Source: Sparassis latifolia (taxonomy: Eukaryota; Basidiomycota; Agaricomycetes; Polyporales; Sparassidaceae). From it: a stretch of 64,000 bases of DNA. The DNA lies in the NCBI GenBank assembly GCA_018466975.1, contig CM031556.1, forward strand, positions 3,472,001-3,536,000, given 5' to 3'. The translations under genes were made by a program, and so were the position numbers. The number at the start of each line of letters is the position of its first letter. The first letter of the stretch is position 1. The notes beneath the pieces were generated by a model. It made no database searches, had not been told where the DNA came from, and worked only from the letters and a program-made list of their open reading frames with translations. Positions 45,850-56,573 of the stretch are shown in pieces.

Positions 45850-46920
45850 ATGTCCTTTTATATGGACTTCTGGCTGATGTCAGGCTATGTTTGTACAAAG
45901 TGTGGATGCACTAAGATTCAATGCTGACAATCTGCTATCTATTATAAAGTGAAGTATCTAAGCCTTTCAAAACTTAGAGCAGCAGTTGCATTACTGTTCA
46001 ATGTCAGTGTTGTATGACTTTGTAGTTGGTTGTGAGCCACATCTAATCATCCTAAATACACTCACAAGTTAGCATGCTAACTGGCTGTGATAATCTTATA
46101 TATATATAACATGGAAGAGTGACTAAATCTTATAACAGCAGTTGTATGCTTTAAATTAGAAGCCTTGCATTACTTCTTGAAGTTTAGCAAGATACACACA
46201 GCCATTCTAATGATCTGTGAACACTTTGAGAAGTTCAGCATACAACTTACCATTTCTCTGCATGATACTATGTGTAATAAAGTACAACACTTTATATGCG
46301 AGATATGAAGTTCTGGTTAGTTTTGATCGTAATCACTTAGTGTTATGTGAAGAATTCAATATTGTCTACCTTTAATGAACTTCATGTGACTTGCTGAACT
46401 GGTCAAGGAATCGCACTTTCCTTTTTAGTCTCTGAGTGCACATACATCTACATGAACATAATGGCTCCTATATGTGTTTTCTTCTATACATTTGAGATTC
46501 TTCTTTAATACATTTTTCTATCTACATTAAATGATGATGATTACATAGACCTTATATCACAGCTAGATAGATTCTTGACAAGCTTATAAAAAGTCTATAG
46601 AGCTCGGAGTGAAATATTGCTAACTCTTCCGAAGTGAACTTTGCTGCTTTTTGAGAAGTAAAGCTTGTCAATTACTTAATGTTACAGTTGACTACATGTT
46701 GTCTTAAAAAACATATATCTGTCATTTTCTAACAAATGTCTGGCATTTAGTCATATGAGAAGCAAAACACACTTCATGAACTTAAGTGTAGCTCTCTCCA
46801 AAGAGTTACACTTAATTGTTATTGAGAATTAATATCTGTTAAGTCACAATATGATATTGGTACTCCATTGCATACAGACTTCATTACAGTTCATACCTTT
46901 GGCCATAAGTTTCAGATGAT
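45850..46920. other. FB-1 core, AT-rich, no gene
   Basis: It holds a short hairpin (AAGTGTAGCTCT...AGAGTTACACTT, about 46786-46815). A 29-bp direct duplication beginning TACTCCATTGCATAC (about 46860 and 46920) is not present in FB-2. No ORF of useful length or RNA gene is recognised. Confidence 0.6.
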
Positions 46921-47831
46921 ACTCCATTGCATACAGACTTCATTACAGAAGCAGTGCCGGCTGGTCGTTTAGCATTTTTATGTGTGAAACTATGGCTGGC
47001 TATTAATCAGGAACTCATAAGATGGTGGCCCTTCACTTTATACAACAGCTATTATCAATTTCAGACAGTGCTTCAAGTTGAATTAACTTTACCAGAGAAG
47101 GACCACCAGGTTAGTGAAGAATCACCAGAGTAAGTTTAGCCATTGTCCGGATGTGAAGCCATGGCTCAATGTCTATCAGGAACTCATGAAATGGTGGTGC
47201 TTTACTGTATATACCAACTACTATGAATTCCAGATATGCTCCAAGTTTTATGAACTCTTCCAAAAAAGGAGAGTCAAATTGCTGAGTTTTTTACTGGTTG
47301 AGTCTCACATTCACCAGAATGTAAGGCCATGGCTCTCCATATACCAGGAACTTATAGAATGGTGGCGCTTCACTTTATAAATCCCCTACTACAAGTTTCA
47401 GACAGTGCTTCATGTTTAATGAACTTTGCCAGAGACAAAGAGGCAGGTTGGCGAGTGTTTACTGGTTGAGCCTCGCCTTCACCAGAATGTGAAGCCATGG
47501 CTCACCATATACCAGGAACTCATAAAATGGTGGCATTGCACTATATAAATCCTCTTCTGCAAGTTTCAGACCGACCTTCAAGTTTAATAACCGCCAGAGA
47601 AGGAGAGCCAGGTTGGTGACTTTTTGGCAAATTGAGTCTCGCCATTACCAGAATGTAAAGCCATAGCTCTCCATATACTAGGAACTTATGGAATGGTGGC
47701 ACTGCACTTTATAAATTCTCTTCTACAAGTTTCAGACAGTGCCCTAAGTTTAACAAACTTTGCCAAAGAAGGAGAGCCAGGATGGCGCGTTTTTTACTAG
47801 TTGAGTCACACCATTACCAGGATGTAAAGCC

Positions 47832-48688
47832 ATGGCTCGCCATATACTAGGAACTTATAAAATGATGGAACTTAACTTTATAAATCCTCTGCTACAAGTT
47901 TCAGACTGTCGTCCAAGTTTAACAAACTTAGCCAGAGAAGGAGAGTCAGGTTGGCGACTTTTTGGCAAATTGAGTCTCACCATCACCAGAATGTCAAGTC
48001 ATGGCTCGCCATATGCTAGGAACTTATAGAATGGTGGCACTGCACTTTATAAGTCCTCTTCTGCAAGTTTCAGACCGACCTTCAAGTTTAATAACTTCGC
48101 CAGAGAAGGAGAGCCAGGTTGGCGACTTTTTGGCAAATTGAGTCTCGCCATTACCAGAATGTAAAGCCATAGCTCTCCATATACTAGGAACTCATGGAAT
48201 GGTGGCACTGCACTTTATAAATTCTCTTCTACAAGTTTCAGACAGTGCCCTAAGTTTAACAAACTTTGCCAAAGAAGGAGAGCCAGGATGGCGCGTTTTT
48301 TACTAGTTGAGTCACACCATTACCAGGATGTAAAGCCATGGCTCGCCATATACTAGGAACTTATAAAATGATGGAACTTAACTTTATAAATCCTCTGCTA
48401 CAAGTTTCAGACTGTCGTCCAAGTTTAACAAACTTCGCCAGAGAAGGAGAGTCAGGTTGGCGACTTTTTGGCAAATTGAGTCTCACTATCACCAGAATGT
48501 CAAGTCATGGCTCGCCATATGCTAGGAACTTATAGAATGGTGGCACTGCACTTTATAAGTCCTCTTCTGCAAGTTTCAGACCGACCTTCAAGTTTAATAA
48601 CTTCGCCAGAGAAGGAAAGCCAGGATGGCGAGTTTTTTACTAGTTGAGTCACACCATTACCAGGATGTAAAGTCACAGCTCACCATAT
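47832..48688. repeat. Higher-order repeat in FB-1 right arm (506-bp, three units)
   Basis: Blocks starting at 47832 and 48338 are almost identical and 506 bp apart, i.e. three 169-bp units of distinct subtypes (ACTAGTTGAGTCACACC and GGCAAATTGAGTCTC types). FB-2 shows the same 506-bp spacing (63211 and 63717). Confidence 0.8.
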
Positions 48689-49131
48689 TGTTACGCTGGG
48701 GCGTACCACTTGTCCGAGGTTCATCGAGCAAGTACTAAGTCGTTCGACGACTAAGTAAATGCGAGTCAAGAATCGAGAGTCAAGAAGATCACACAAGGAC
48801 TAAGTGATAATCCCGTGTATTGAGAGGTAAAGTAACCAGATCGAGACTGGGGTTCCAGTCGACGATCTCAGCCTTATATACTAATAGTACATGCTGAGTA
48901 ATACATGCCAGTAATGGCCGAGTCAGCGAGTACCCTCGCAGTGAGGGATGAGTCAGTGAGTACCCTCACAGTGAGGGATGAGTCAGTACAGGTTCTAGAC
49001 TATGGTGTCATAGTCTAGAGAGAGAGTCCAGATCGAGTCGAGAGATATCGAGACTCGAAGTCTCGGGTCAACACGTAATTGTACAATGTAATCGAAAGAA
49101 AAAGATAGGTACTCAACATACCGTTGTAACA
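48689..49131. repeat. Gypsy-A LTR, left
   Basis: The LTR is 443 bp with TGTTAC...GTAACA ends that are perfect 6-bp inverted repeats. An internal duplicated block GAGTACCCTC(A/G)CAGTGAGGGA occurs twice. Confidence 0.92.
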
Positions 49132-49171
49132 TAAGCCCCTTCCTATGCTGCCTTTGCCCTCAAAGGCATTC

Positions 49172-50560
49172 CTATGTATCTCCTGCTTCCGACGGTGTCA
49201 CGCTGTTCATCGGAAACCCTTCAGTATACAATGAACCCATTCCATCGAAGTCAGAGAATCGCGGGTCCGTTTGAGGGTCAGGGTAAGAGAACGCTATCTC
49301 GTGCACGTCGTAATTAGCGTAGAAGTCATGAGAGTGGGGACAACCTTCTATCGTGTGGCCAGGTGCTTGCTTTCCACAGTAGTAGCAACGCATCCTGTTG
49401 GATAGCAACGCAGGACATGCATTTGGGTCGTGGGATGTGGGGACAGATTGACAGATTACGCAAATGGAAAATGGGCAGGTATACTTTGGATGGGTATACT
49501 GTCCACAGAACACGCACTGGGGGTGTGGTTGTTGGTACGCAACGTATGCTGAGATGGTTCGGTGTGGTCTGATGAGCGCTGTGGAGAAGGCGGGAGGAAA
49601 CGGGGAGATGTTCCTTCCAGGCTCACTTTCTCCTGGATCTACGAGGGTCTGAGATGATTGATCCGAGTGTCCAGGCATTTCAGTCTGCACCGCATTTTCC
49701 GTGGTCATCAGGGATAACCCTTCGGCATGATGGTTGGGATTGTCGCTAAAGTTCCACTCCGATATGTAATCCGGAGGGGTGTTTGGACGCAACGGTCGTG
49801 CGATGGAAACACCATCATGAGTCGCTGCTGGAGCGGAAGACGTTGAGGTGCCTTTGAACAAATTGAACAGTTGTGGGGTAGGAACCGCCACGGGATCGAG
49901 ATGTGATGTTCGCGGTAGAGGTATGGGGGGTGCTCCTTCTTGCAGGGTTTCCGGCGGCATATCTGTTAGAAAGGTAGGGAGGAATGGCTGCGTGGCATCT
50001 GCATCTAGCTCGACGAGTCGTTGATACGAGTTCGTCTGGGCAAACATCAGGGCTAGTGTTTACTCCTGTCGCTGTATCCTATCTCCCATGCTCAATGCCA
50101 ATGCCTCCATTCTCTCCGTGTATCGTCGCACTCCTGCTATCGCATGTTGCATGGAGATGATTTCTGATTTGGCAGCTTGTTGCGAATGGATGATCCTAAG
50201 CGCATACTGCGCATGAGAGTCATCCAACGCGGTTAGGGCTTGGAGATACAACTCCTCATATTCTGCAAGTACACGGACCGCCCTTGACTCGTGGAGCTCA
50301 CGATTCGTCCAGGGCATGTCAGGTAAGGATGGTGTGGTGGCTCTAGAACATATGGGATTGATCGAGTCAACTACGCCAACAACGAAGTCTTCTAAGTCAC
50401 CGATAGTTCCAATTCGTTGTGAGAATCGGAGATGGGCCCTAAGGTTATCTCGTATGTCATGTGCTGGTACTCCCCTAAAGTTCTTAGGGTGTGGCGAGGG
50501 AGTCGGAGAAGTTTCAGAAAAGTAGTCGTCGATAACGGATTGCGCTCCAGATGATGGCAT
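49172..50560 (-). CDS. Gypsy-A extra ORF downstream of integrase, copy 2
   Basis: About 460 codons align along their whole length with 33412-34791, sharing the same helical N-half and the two knuckles CVFCGQYTHPKYTC and CYYCGKQAPGHTIEGC. One in-frame TAA (50060-50062, at a position where copy 1 has Glu) splits it. DNA differences between the copies are many, yet most leave the protein similar, suggesting past selection. It starts right after the chromodomain frame and ends about 40 bp before the LTR. Confidence 0.6.
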
Positions 50561-50569
50561 AGTGGAGGT

Positions 50570-52019
50570 TCAGAAGTGGTGAAGGTCTATGCGGGCGATT
50601 GCTGAGATATGATGCAGGTGTCGTCGCCTTTTGTATTCCCCTAGTAGTCCCTCAGCATTTGTCAGATTTGTTTCAGGTTCCCATGAGTTCTCGGCAGAAG
50701 AGTATCCTTTCCACTTGACCAGGTATTGGGTCCGACCATATCTTTGTTGGTGGTTTAGGATTGCTTCGACTTCGTATTCCTCGTGCTCTTCGATAAGGTC
50801 AGGCGGTGGTCTCGTATCATTTGGGCCGTAGATCTCTGTTTCTTTGTAAGGTGATAGAAGGCTGGCGTGGAATATGGGGTGGATTCTCCATCCTCGTGGT
50901 AGGGTCAGGTGGTAGTCCACGGGGCCTATGCATTCTTCAATAATAAAGGGGCCTTCACGTTTCGGAGCCATCTTCTGTGTCGGGTACCCGATGTTCAGGT
51001 TCTTTGTGTCGAGCCAGACCTTCTGACCCTTTGCGAAGTGTGGCGAGCCTTTCCTGATCTGTTCTGCCATATGCTGTCTTGCTAGCTCGTGCATGGCTAG
51101 GGCCTCATCTCGAATCTTCTGGAGTTCAGATAACCGAGTTTCCACTGAGGGTACATTTGTCCTAGGGAGTACCGACGGGATTCCACGTGGTTCGTATCCC
51201 ATCATCATGCGGAATAGCGACATCTTCCGCACTGAGTGTTCACGTGTGTTATGGCAGAATTTGAGGTCCGGTAGTCGGTCTACCTATGACTCGAGGTTGT
51301 TACCGCAGTAGAGTCGGAGGTACACTTCTAGTTCCTGGTTAACGCGCTCCGTTTCTCCATCTGACTGGGGGTGGTAGGCGGTACTCATCGAGGACCTGAT
51401 TCCTAGTATCCTGCATAGTTCTTGGAATATGTGTGATGTGAATTGTGTTCCTCTATCGGAAATCAGTTTGTCTGAGAGTCCGAATTGGGAATAAACTTTT
51501 TTGTGGAAAAGTTTTGCCATTTGATCTGCCGTGACCGTCTTCAAGCAAGGGCATAGACTTACCCCCTTCGTAAGGTCCCCCCTTCGTAAGGTCATGGTCT
51601 ACTACAACCATGAGAGAGTCAAAACCACGTGATACTGGTAGGTCTGTGATGAAGTCGACTGATGAACAGGAAAATGGTAATGCGTTCGGGGTTGCTGGTA
51701 TGGGCATTGGAAGAGGTTTAGTGGGGTGCGTATTAATCTTTATCTGTTGGCACCCTGCACATCCTTCCACATAGGCGCAAACTGCAGAGTAAAGTCCTGG
51801 CCACCAGAAATTACATCGGACGAGTTCAAGGGTTTTGTAAGAACCCGGGTGTCCCATGGCCAGTGTGTCATGGTACAACTTGATAATATCATGTCGGAGA
51901 GGTTGTACTGGGGGTACATATATGCATCCTCGGTATTGGACAAGCCCATCGGTGATTTTCCAATCATCGAGGGCAGATTTCATTGGTGGTGGTCCTTTGT
52001 TCTGTAAGGCCTGAAGCAC
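50570..52019 (-). pseudogene. Gypsy-A integrase and chromodomain, copy 2
   Basis: It has the same layout as copy 1: the zinc site after [57 protein letters not shown], then [15 protein letters not shown] and the chromodomain [35 protein letters not shown], which is intact here. The same 16-bp duplication (51560-51590) shifts the frame, and a TAG (near 51287) replaces Trp after NNLES. Confidence 0.88.
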
Positions 52020-52750
52020 ATCGTGAACGACTTGATCTTTGAATGTGCGTGAATGTCCTGGTATAATTGCGTTGATATCGAGTGTACAAACAATACTTCT
52101 GGGAGAAGGATACTATCTTCATTATCATGATCCCGGTCACCTTTTCCAAGCAACCGAGACAGGGCATCCAATTGTATCATTTGCATTCCTGGAATGTGCA
52201 CCAGTTGGAGTTCAAACTGTGATAAAAAGAGACTCCATCGTGCTTGGTGTCTATTCAGCTTCTGGGCCGTTCGGTAGTAGGTCAAGTTTTTGTGATCGCT
52301 GCGTATTACTATTGGATAAGGAGAGCCATCAAGGTAATGGTGCCATTCTTCGAGGGCACGAACGATTCCTAATAGTTCTTTGTCATAGATCTCGTAGTTC
52401 CGTTCAGCTGGGTTAAATGATTTCAACAAATATCCACATGGGTGGAGGTCTCCATTGACGTCGGTTTGTCTTAACACCGCTCCGGTAGCCACAAGCGAGG
52501 CATCGGACTCGATGATAAAGGGTTTCGTCTTATCTGGCATGAGGAGCACGGGGGCAGAGACAAACTTTGCTTTGAGCGTATCGAACACTTGTTGGCAGTT
52601 GGGGGTCCATTCCCATATCGGTTTCTTTGTCATCATCGTGAGGTCTGTGAGCGGTCGTACTATCTCGGAATAATGATCGATGAACTTCCTGTAGAAGTTC
52701 GCAAAACCAATGAATGCACGGACAGCTTTCACCATTGTTGGTTCTGACCA
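51980..52750 (-). pseudogene. Gypsy-A RNase H, copy 2
   Basis: [36 protein letters not shown] and [13 protein letters not shown] mark the RNase H that degrades the RNA strand during reverse transcription. A TAG near 52753 separates it from RT at the same position as in copy 1. Confidence 0.88.
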
Positions 52751-52753
52751 GTC

Positions 52754-54389
52754 CTAGATTCCTTTCAACTTGATCGGGTCCATTCCAATATGGTCCGGAC
52801 ATATGATCATCCCAAGGTATTCTACTTCTTGGGAGTCAAACGTGCATTTCTCCGGTTTGACGAACAGATCATTTTGCTTGAGTCGTTCTAGGACTCGAAG
52901 CGTACACTGTCGATGTTCTTCCATGTTATTCGAGAAGATAAGGATGTCGTCCATGTAGATGATCATCCATCCTTCGTCGATCAGATCCTTAAAGATTTCG
53001 TTCATCATTTTCTGAAAACGTCGCCGGGGAGTTGCAAAGTCCGAAAAACATCACCGTTGGTTCGTATAGTCCTCGATTTGTCTTGAACGCTGCTTTCCAC
53101 TGATCGCCATCTTTGATCCGTACATTGTTATATCCGGATCGAAGGTCTATTTTTGTAAAATAGCGTGCTCCCTTGAGTTTGTCGAGGAGTTCTGTGATCA
53201 GAGGAAGTGGGTAGGTGTTCTTGACCGTTCCTTCATTCAAGTATCGATAATCTTGACAAGGCCTAAGGCTCCCATTCTTCTTTCCTACGAAGAAGAAAGG
53301 GAATGCCATTGGCGATATTGATGGTCGAATATATCCTTTTCGTGTATTCTCATCTAGGAATTCATCGAGTGCCATCTGCTCTTTAGGGGATAGGGGGTAA
53401 ATCTTGCAGTCCTTTGGTACGAATTCTGGTTTTAGGTCGATAGCATGGTCCCATGCCCGTGAGCTCAGGAACCATTCTGCTGCTTTCTTTTCGAAGACAT
53501 CTTTATACTTCATCAGGTAGGAGGGGACGAGCTCTTCGAGCTTCTTCTTTGCTCCTCCTGCCTTTTGGATTGCTTCTTGTACCAAGTCCTGTGATTTTCC
53601 GCTAGCCTTGTAGAGCAGCGTGTCCGTGCCGGTGTTACATAGCCAAGTGTTTTGTGCGATACTAAATCGTCCAGATCGCGTATCCCTCATTATCCGACCT
53701 ATACAGGGCCCTGAGGCTGGTTTGTTACCACCTCGAGTTGGGCATTCAGGAGTCGCTGTATTGCCTTGTGGGCCAAAGATTGCCAGCACCAGTTCGCCTT
53801 GGATATATGAGATAAGCAATTCGCTGTCCTCCAGTTCGATCCTGTAATCGTGAATTCCTAGCTCTGGGTCTCCTGGTTTAACTTGATTTTCCGGATGTTC
53901 TGGATCGTTATTTTCCCAGGATCGTCCATTATCGTCGATTGGTCCGATATAGGGGGCATTTGCCGCCTTTTGTACCTTTGGTTCAGTATCTCGGACTGTT
54001 TCTACAGTGGGTTTTCTCCAATTGTAATCCAGTTCGCCTGTTTCCCAGTTAATCCGGGGGTTCATCGCCTGAAGCCAAGGTAACCCGAGGATAACCTCAT
54101 CCTTCCCTAGGTTGGTAATGTAGTACTGGAATACCTTTTGTCTTCTTCCAGCCTTTGTACATTTCCATACACAGTGCGTTGCATATCCTAACTTGTTTGG
54201 AGTGCCATCAGCATTGAGAATCCTAATCGGTTTTGGGAGTCTCTCCTGGTGGTACTTCATTCGTTCGACGAATGATTTGTCCATAAACATTCCTCCAGCT
54301 CCTGAGTCCAATAGAGCAGAGATATCAGCGCTTGACTCGGCACACCCAAAGTAATAGGAACGTGTATCAATTTTCCCAGGAATTCGCAT
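52754..54389 (-). pseudogene. Gypsy-A protease and reverse transcriptase, copy 2
   Basis: From ATG 54389, the aspartic protease motif ALLDSGAGGMFMDKSF appears near residue 30. A linker follows, then RT with [38 protein letters not shown] and FGLCNSPATF. A one-base shift near 53025 breaks the frame before EIFKDLIDEGWMIIYMDDIL, which contains the catalytic YMDD. Confidence 0.88.
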
Positions 54390-54435
54390 ACAATTACATT
54401 AGGGTGGCGAGTCGGTAATGATGGTACTGACGCTG

Positions 54436-55437
54436 TTACAGCCCGTCTGATCCAAAATCCGATCCTTCTAGTTTCCTGATCCAGTCATTACGTTCCTTCT
54501 GCATTTTTCGTAACTCCTGGAGTAATTTGAAGATGTCGCTGTCAGAAATGGTCGTTCTTTTGACCAATGTGGTATCTTCTTCAACATCTTCTATCTTCAA
54601 GGTTGAGGGTTCCCCTTTGGATTCCTCGACCTGTATCTCCTTGCGTGTTCCGGAAGTGTTTTCAGGGTTCTTCAGCTTCTTCTTAGGGCAATCGCGCGAG
54701 CGATGTCCTTGTTGGTGGCATTCAAAGCAGAGTCCTCCTTTGATGTGCCTGTCACGTTCTTCTTGTGACATGCGGTCGACATCCATGGCATTAGGGTCTC
54801 GTGTATAGACGGGTCCCTTTCTCTGTTGTTGCCCTTGCTTCTGCTGTTGTCCGCTAGGGCGACTGTTCTGGAATTTCATGTACATCTGCATTGACTTGGT
54901 TTGGTTGTCGATTTCAACTGCCTTCTTGTACCACCCTTCCATATCGGTGGGGAGTGGGTTGATGTTCATGATTTGCTCGAGAAGTCAACGGGATAGTCCA
55001 ATTTTGAAGTAATGGAGGCGTGCTGGGTATTCCATAATTTTGGCCTTTTTCATAAGTACCAGGAACGAGTTAACGTAATCCTGTACTTCTCCCATCTGAT
55101 GAAGGGATTCAAGGTCTTTCATCGCCGATCCCATGGGATCGGTCTCTTGAAATGCTTTATTGAAGTCGATGACCCATGCGTCAAAGGTTCCATAGACTTT
55201 TAGCTTTCCTAGGTCATCGGTGTGGTCATCGTACCACTTCTCAACTCATGCTTCGGCTGTTCCTCCTCTCATGAAGGACATCGCGAATGCGATCTTCTTC
55301 TTGTTGTTATTGTAAATTTCATCATTGATGTCGACATATGTCTGGACCCTTTGCAGGAATATCTTTGTTTTGCTCGTATCCCCCGAGAAGGGTTCAGGTT
55401 GAGAGAGTTTGAGCTCGGTTGGCTTCGGTGTCTGCAT
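54436..55437 (-). pseudogene. Gypsy-A gag, copy 2
   Basis: The capsid part starts MQTPKPTELKLSQPEPF at 55437 and continues to MSFMRGGTAEA. A TGA follows, then VEKWYDDHTDDLGKLKVYGT in frame, and another TGA near 54985. The C-terminal 177 codons are open and hold the knuckle CFECHQQGHRSRDC after a Gln-rich basic stretch. Gag forms the particle shell. Confidence 0.85.
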
Positions 55438-55527
55438 CGTGGGAGTTGGGTTCGAAATGATGTGTCTGTGGACTGGGATCGCAGAAAAGGCTGCTGCAGG
55501 TATAAGCTTGCGGGGATCGGTGCTAGG

Positions 55528-55597
55528 GCTATTGCCTCTGCTTCTGATTCTGCTTCTGATTCTGCTTCTGCTGCTGCTGCTGCTGCTTCTGCTAATG
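55528..55597. repeat. CTG/CTT microsatellite in the gypsy-A 5' region
   Basis: An irregular run of CTGCTTCTGATT and (CTG)n sits about 100-160 bp upstream (minus strand) of the gag start. It probably arose by replication slippage. Confidence 0.75.
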
Positions 55598-56060
55598 GGT
55601 GTCCCAGGGTTATTTCATCAACTCCTCACTGTATTTCTGCTGGGTCGATTAGTCGGTTAACATTTTGCCTTGCTGCAGTATATATCGTGAAGCGTTCGGC
55701 TTCGTTCGGATAGTCTCTGAAGAATTCCTCAAGAATTCTTCAGTAGGTTGCTTTGTCTGATGCAAGCCTCCAACCCGGTCTCCCTTCTCTGATAGTCAGG
55801 AGGGCTCTGAATTCTCTCGATGACGAGCCTCAGTGGATTGGATGTCCTAGGTTTTCGTCCCACCTTATCGATGAAGGTCGAGGGCATGAAAATTCTTCTA
55901 GTCCTCGAAAATCCAGTGTGTCAATATTTTCCTAACCTTTCCGCACCCCGGGTAACTCGCCCTGCTAGGTGTTTATCAGCTAAGGTTCGTCGGGTTTCTG
56001 TAAATGTGGTTCTGCTCTAAATCTGAAAAGGTTGAGCGGTATCAGATAGTCTCGATCTTA

Positions 56061-56502
56061 TGTTACGCTGGGGCGTACCACTTGTCCGAGGTTCGTTGAG
56101 CAAGTACTAAGTCATTTGACAACTTAAGTAAATGCGAGTCAAGAATCGAGAGTCAAGAAGATCACACAAGGACTAGTGATAATCCCGTGTATTGAGAGGT
56201 AAAGTAACCAGATCGAGACTGGGGTTCCAGTCGACGATCTCAGCCTTATATACTAATAGTACATGCTGAGTAATACATGCCAGTAATGGCTGAGTCAGTG
56301 AGTACCCTCACAGTGAGGGATGAGTCAGTGAGTACCCTCACAGTGAGGGATGAGTCAGTACAGGTTCTAGACTATGATATCATGGTCTAGAGAGAGTCCA
56401 GATCGAGTCGAGAGATATCGAGACTCGAAGTCTCGGGTCAATGCGTAATCGTACAACGTAATCGAAAGAAAAAAAATAGGTACTCAACGTACCATTGTAA
56501 CA
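56061..56502. repeat. Gypsy-A LTR, right
   Basis: The LTR is 442 bp and differs from the left LTR at roughly a dozen or more positions, so the insertion is not brand new. Confidence 0.92.
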
Positions 56503-56573
56503 TAAGCTACATACTGCATAGGGAAGTAATCACAAAATGGCAGAGAATTCCTAAGTCTCGGTACATCAGCAAT

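Larger units (their letters stand above)
44200..48688. mobile_element. Giant foldback element FB-1 (169-bp unit arms)
   Basis: The left arm (about 44200-45850) is about nine to ten tandem units. The marker GTGCCACC/GTGCCATC recurs at 44351, 44520, 44690, 44861, 45030, 45199, 45368, 45536 and 45703, which is 167-171 bp apart. The right arm (about 46920-48688) has about eleven units in inverted orientation; the marker CATGGCT-type recurs from 46990 to 48665 at about 169 bp. Units near the core are diverged and outer ones nearly identical. The core 45850-46920 is AT-rich without a convincing ORF. The right end is cut by a gypsy-A LTR at 48689. Confidence 0.85.
48689..56502 (-). mobile_element. 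Gypsy-A retrotransposon copy 2, full length, chromodomain type
   Basis: LTRs are at 48689-49131 and 56061-56502. On the minus strand the order is gag, protease, RT, RNase H, integrase with chromodomain, and an extra zinc-knuckle ORF. The total is 7.8 kb. Several stops and one shared frameshift make this copy non-autonomous. The flanks are CATAT on the left (within FB-1) and TAAGC on the right (next to hAT sequence), so no 5-bp target duplication exists. Confidence 0.93.

Noticed and set aside
44351..48535. Many 60-90-aa ORFs in the FB arrays as genes
   Set aside because: The same peptide recurs with the 169/506-bp repeat and switches strand with the arm; it is a by-product of the tandem unit.
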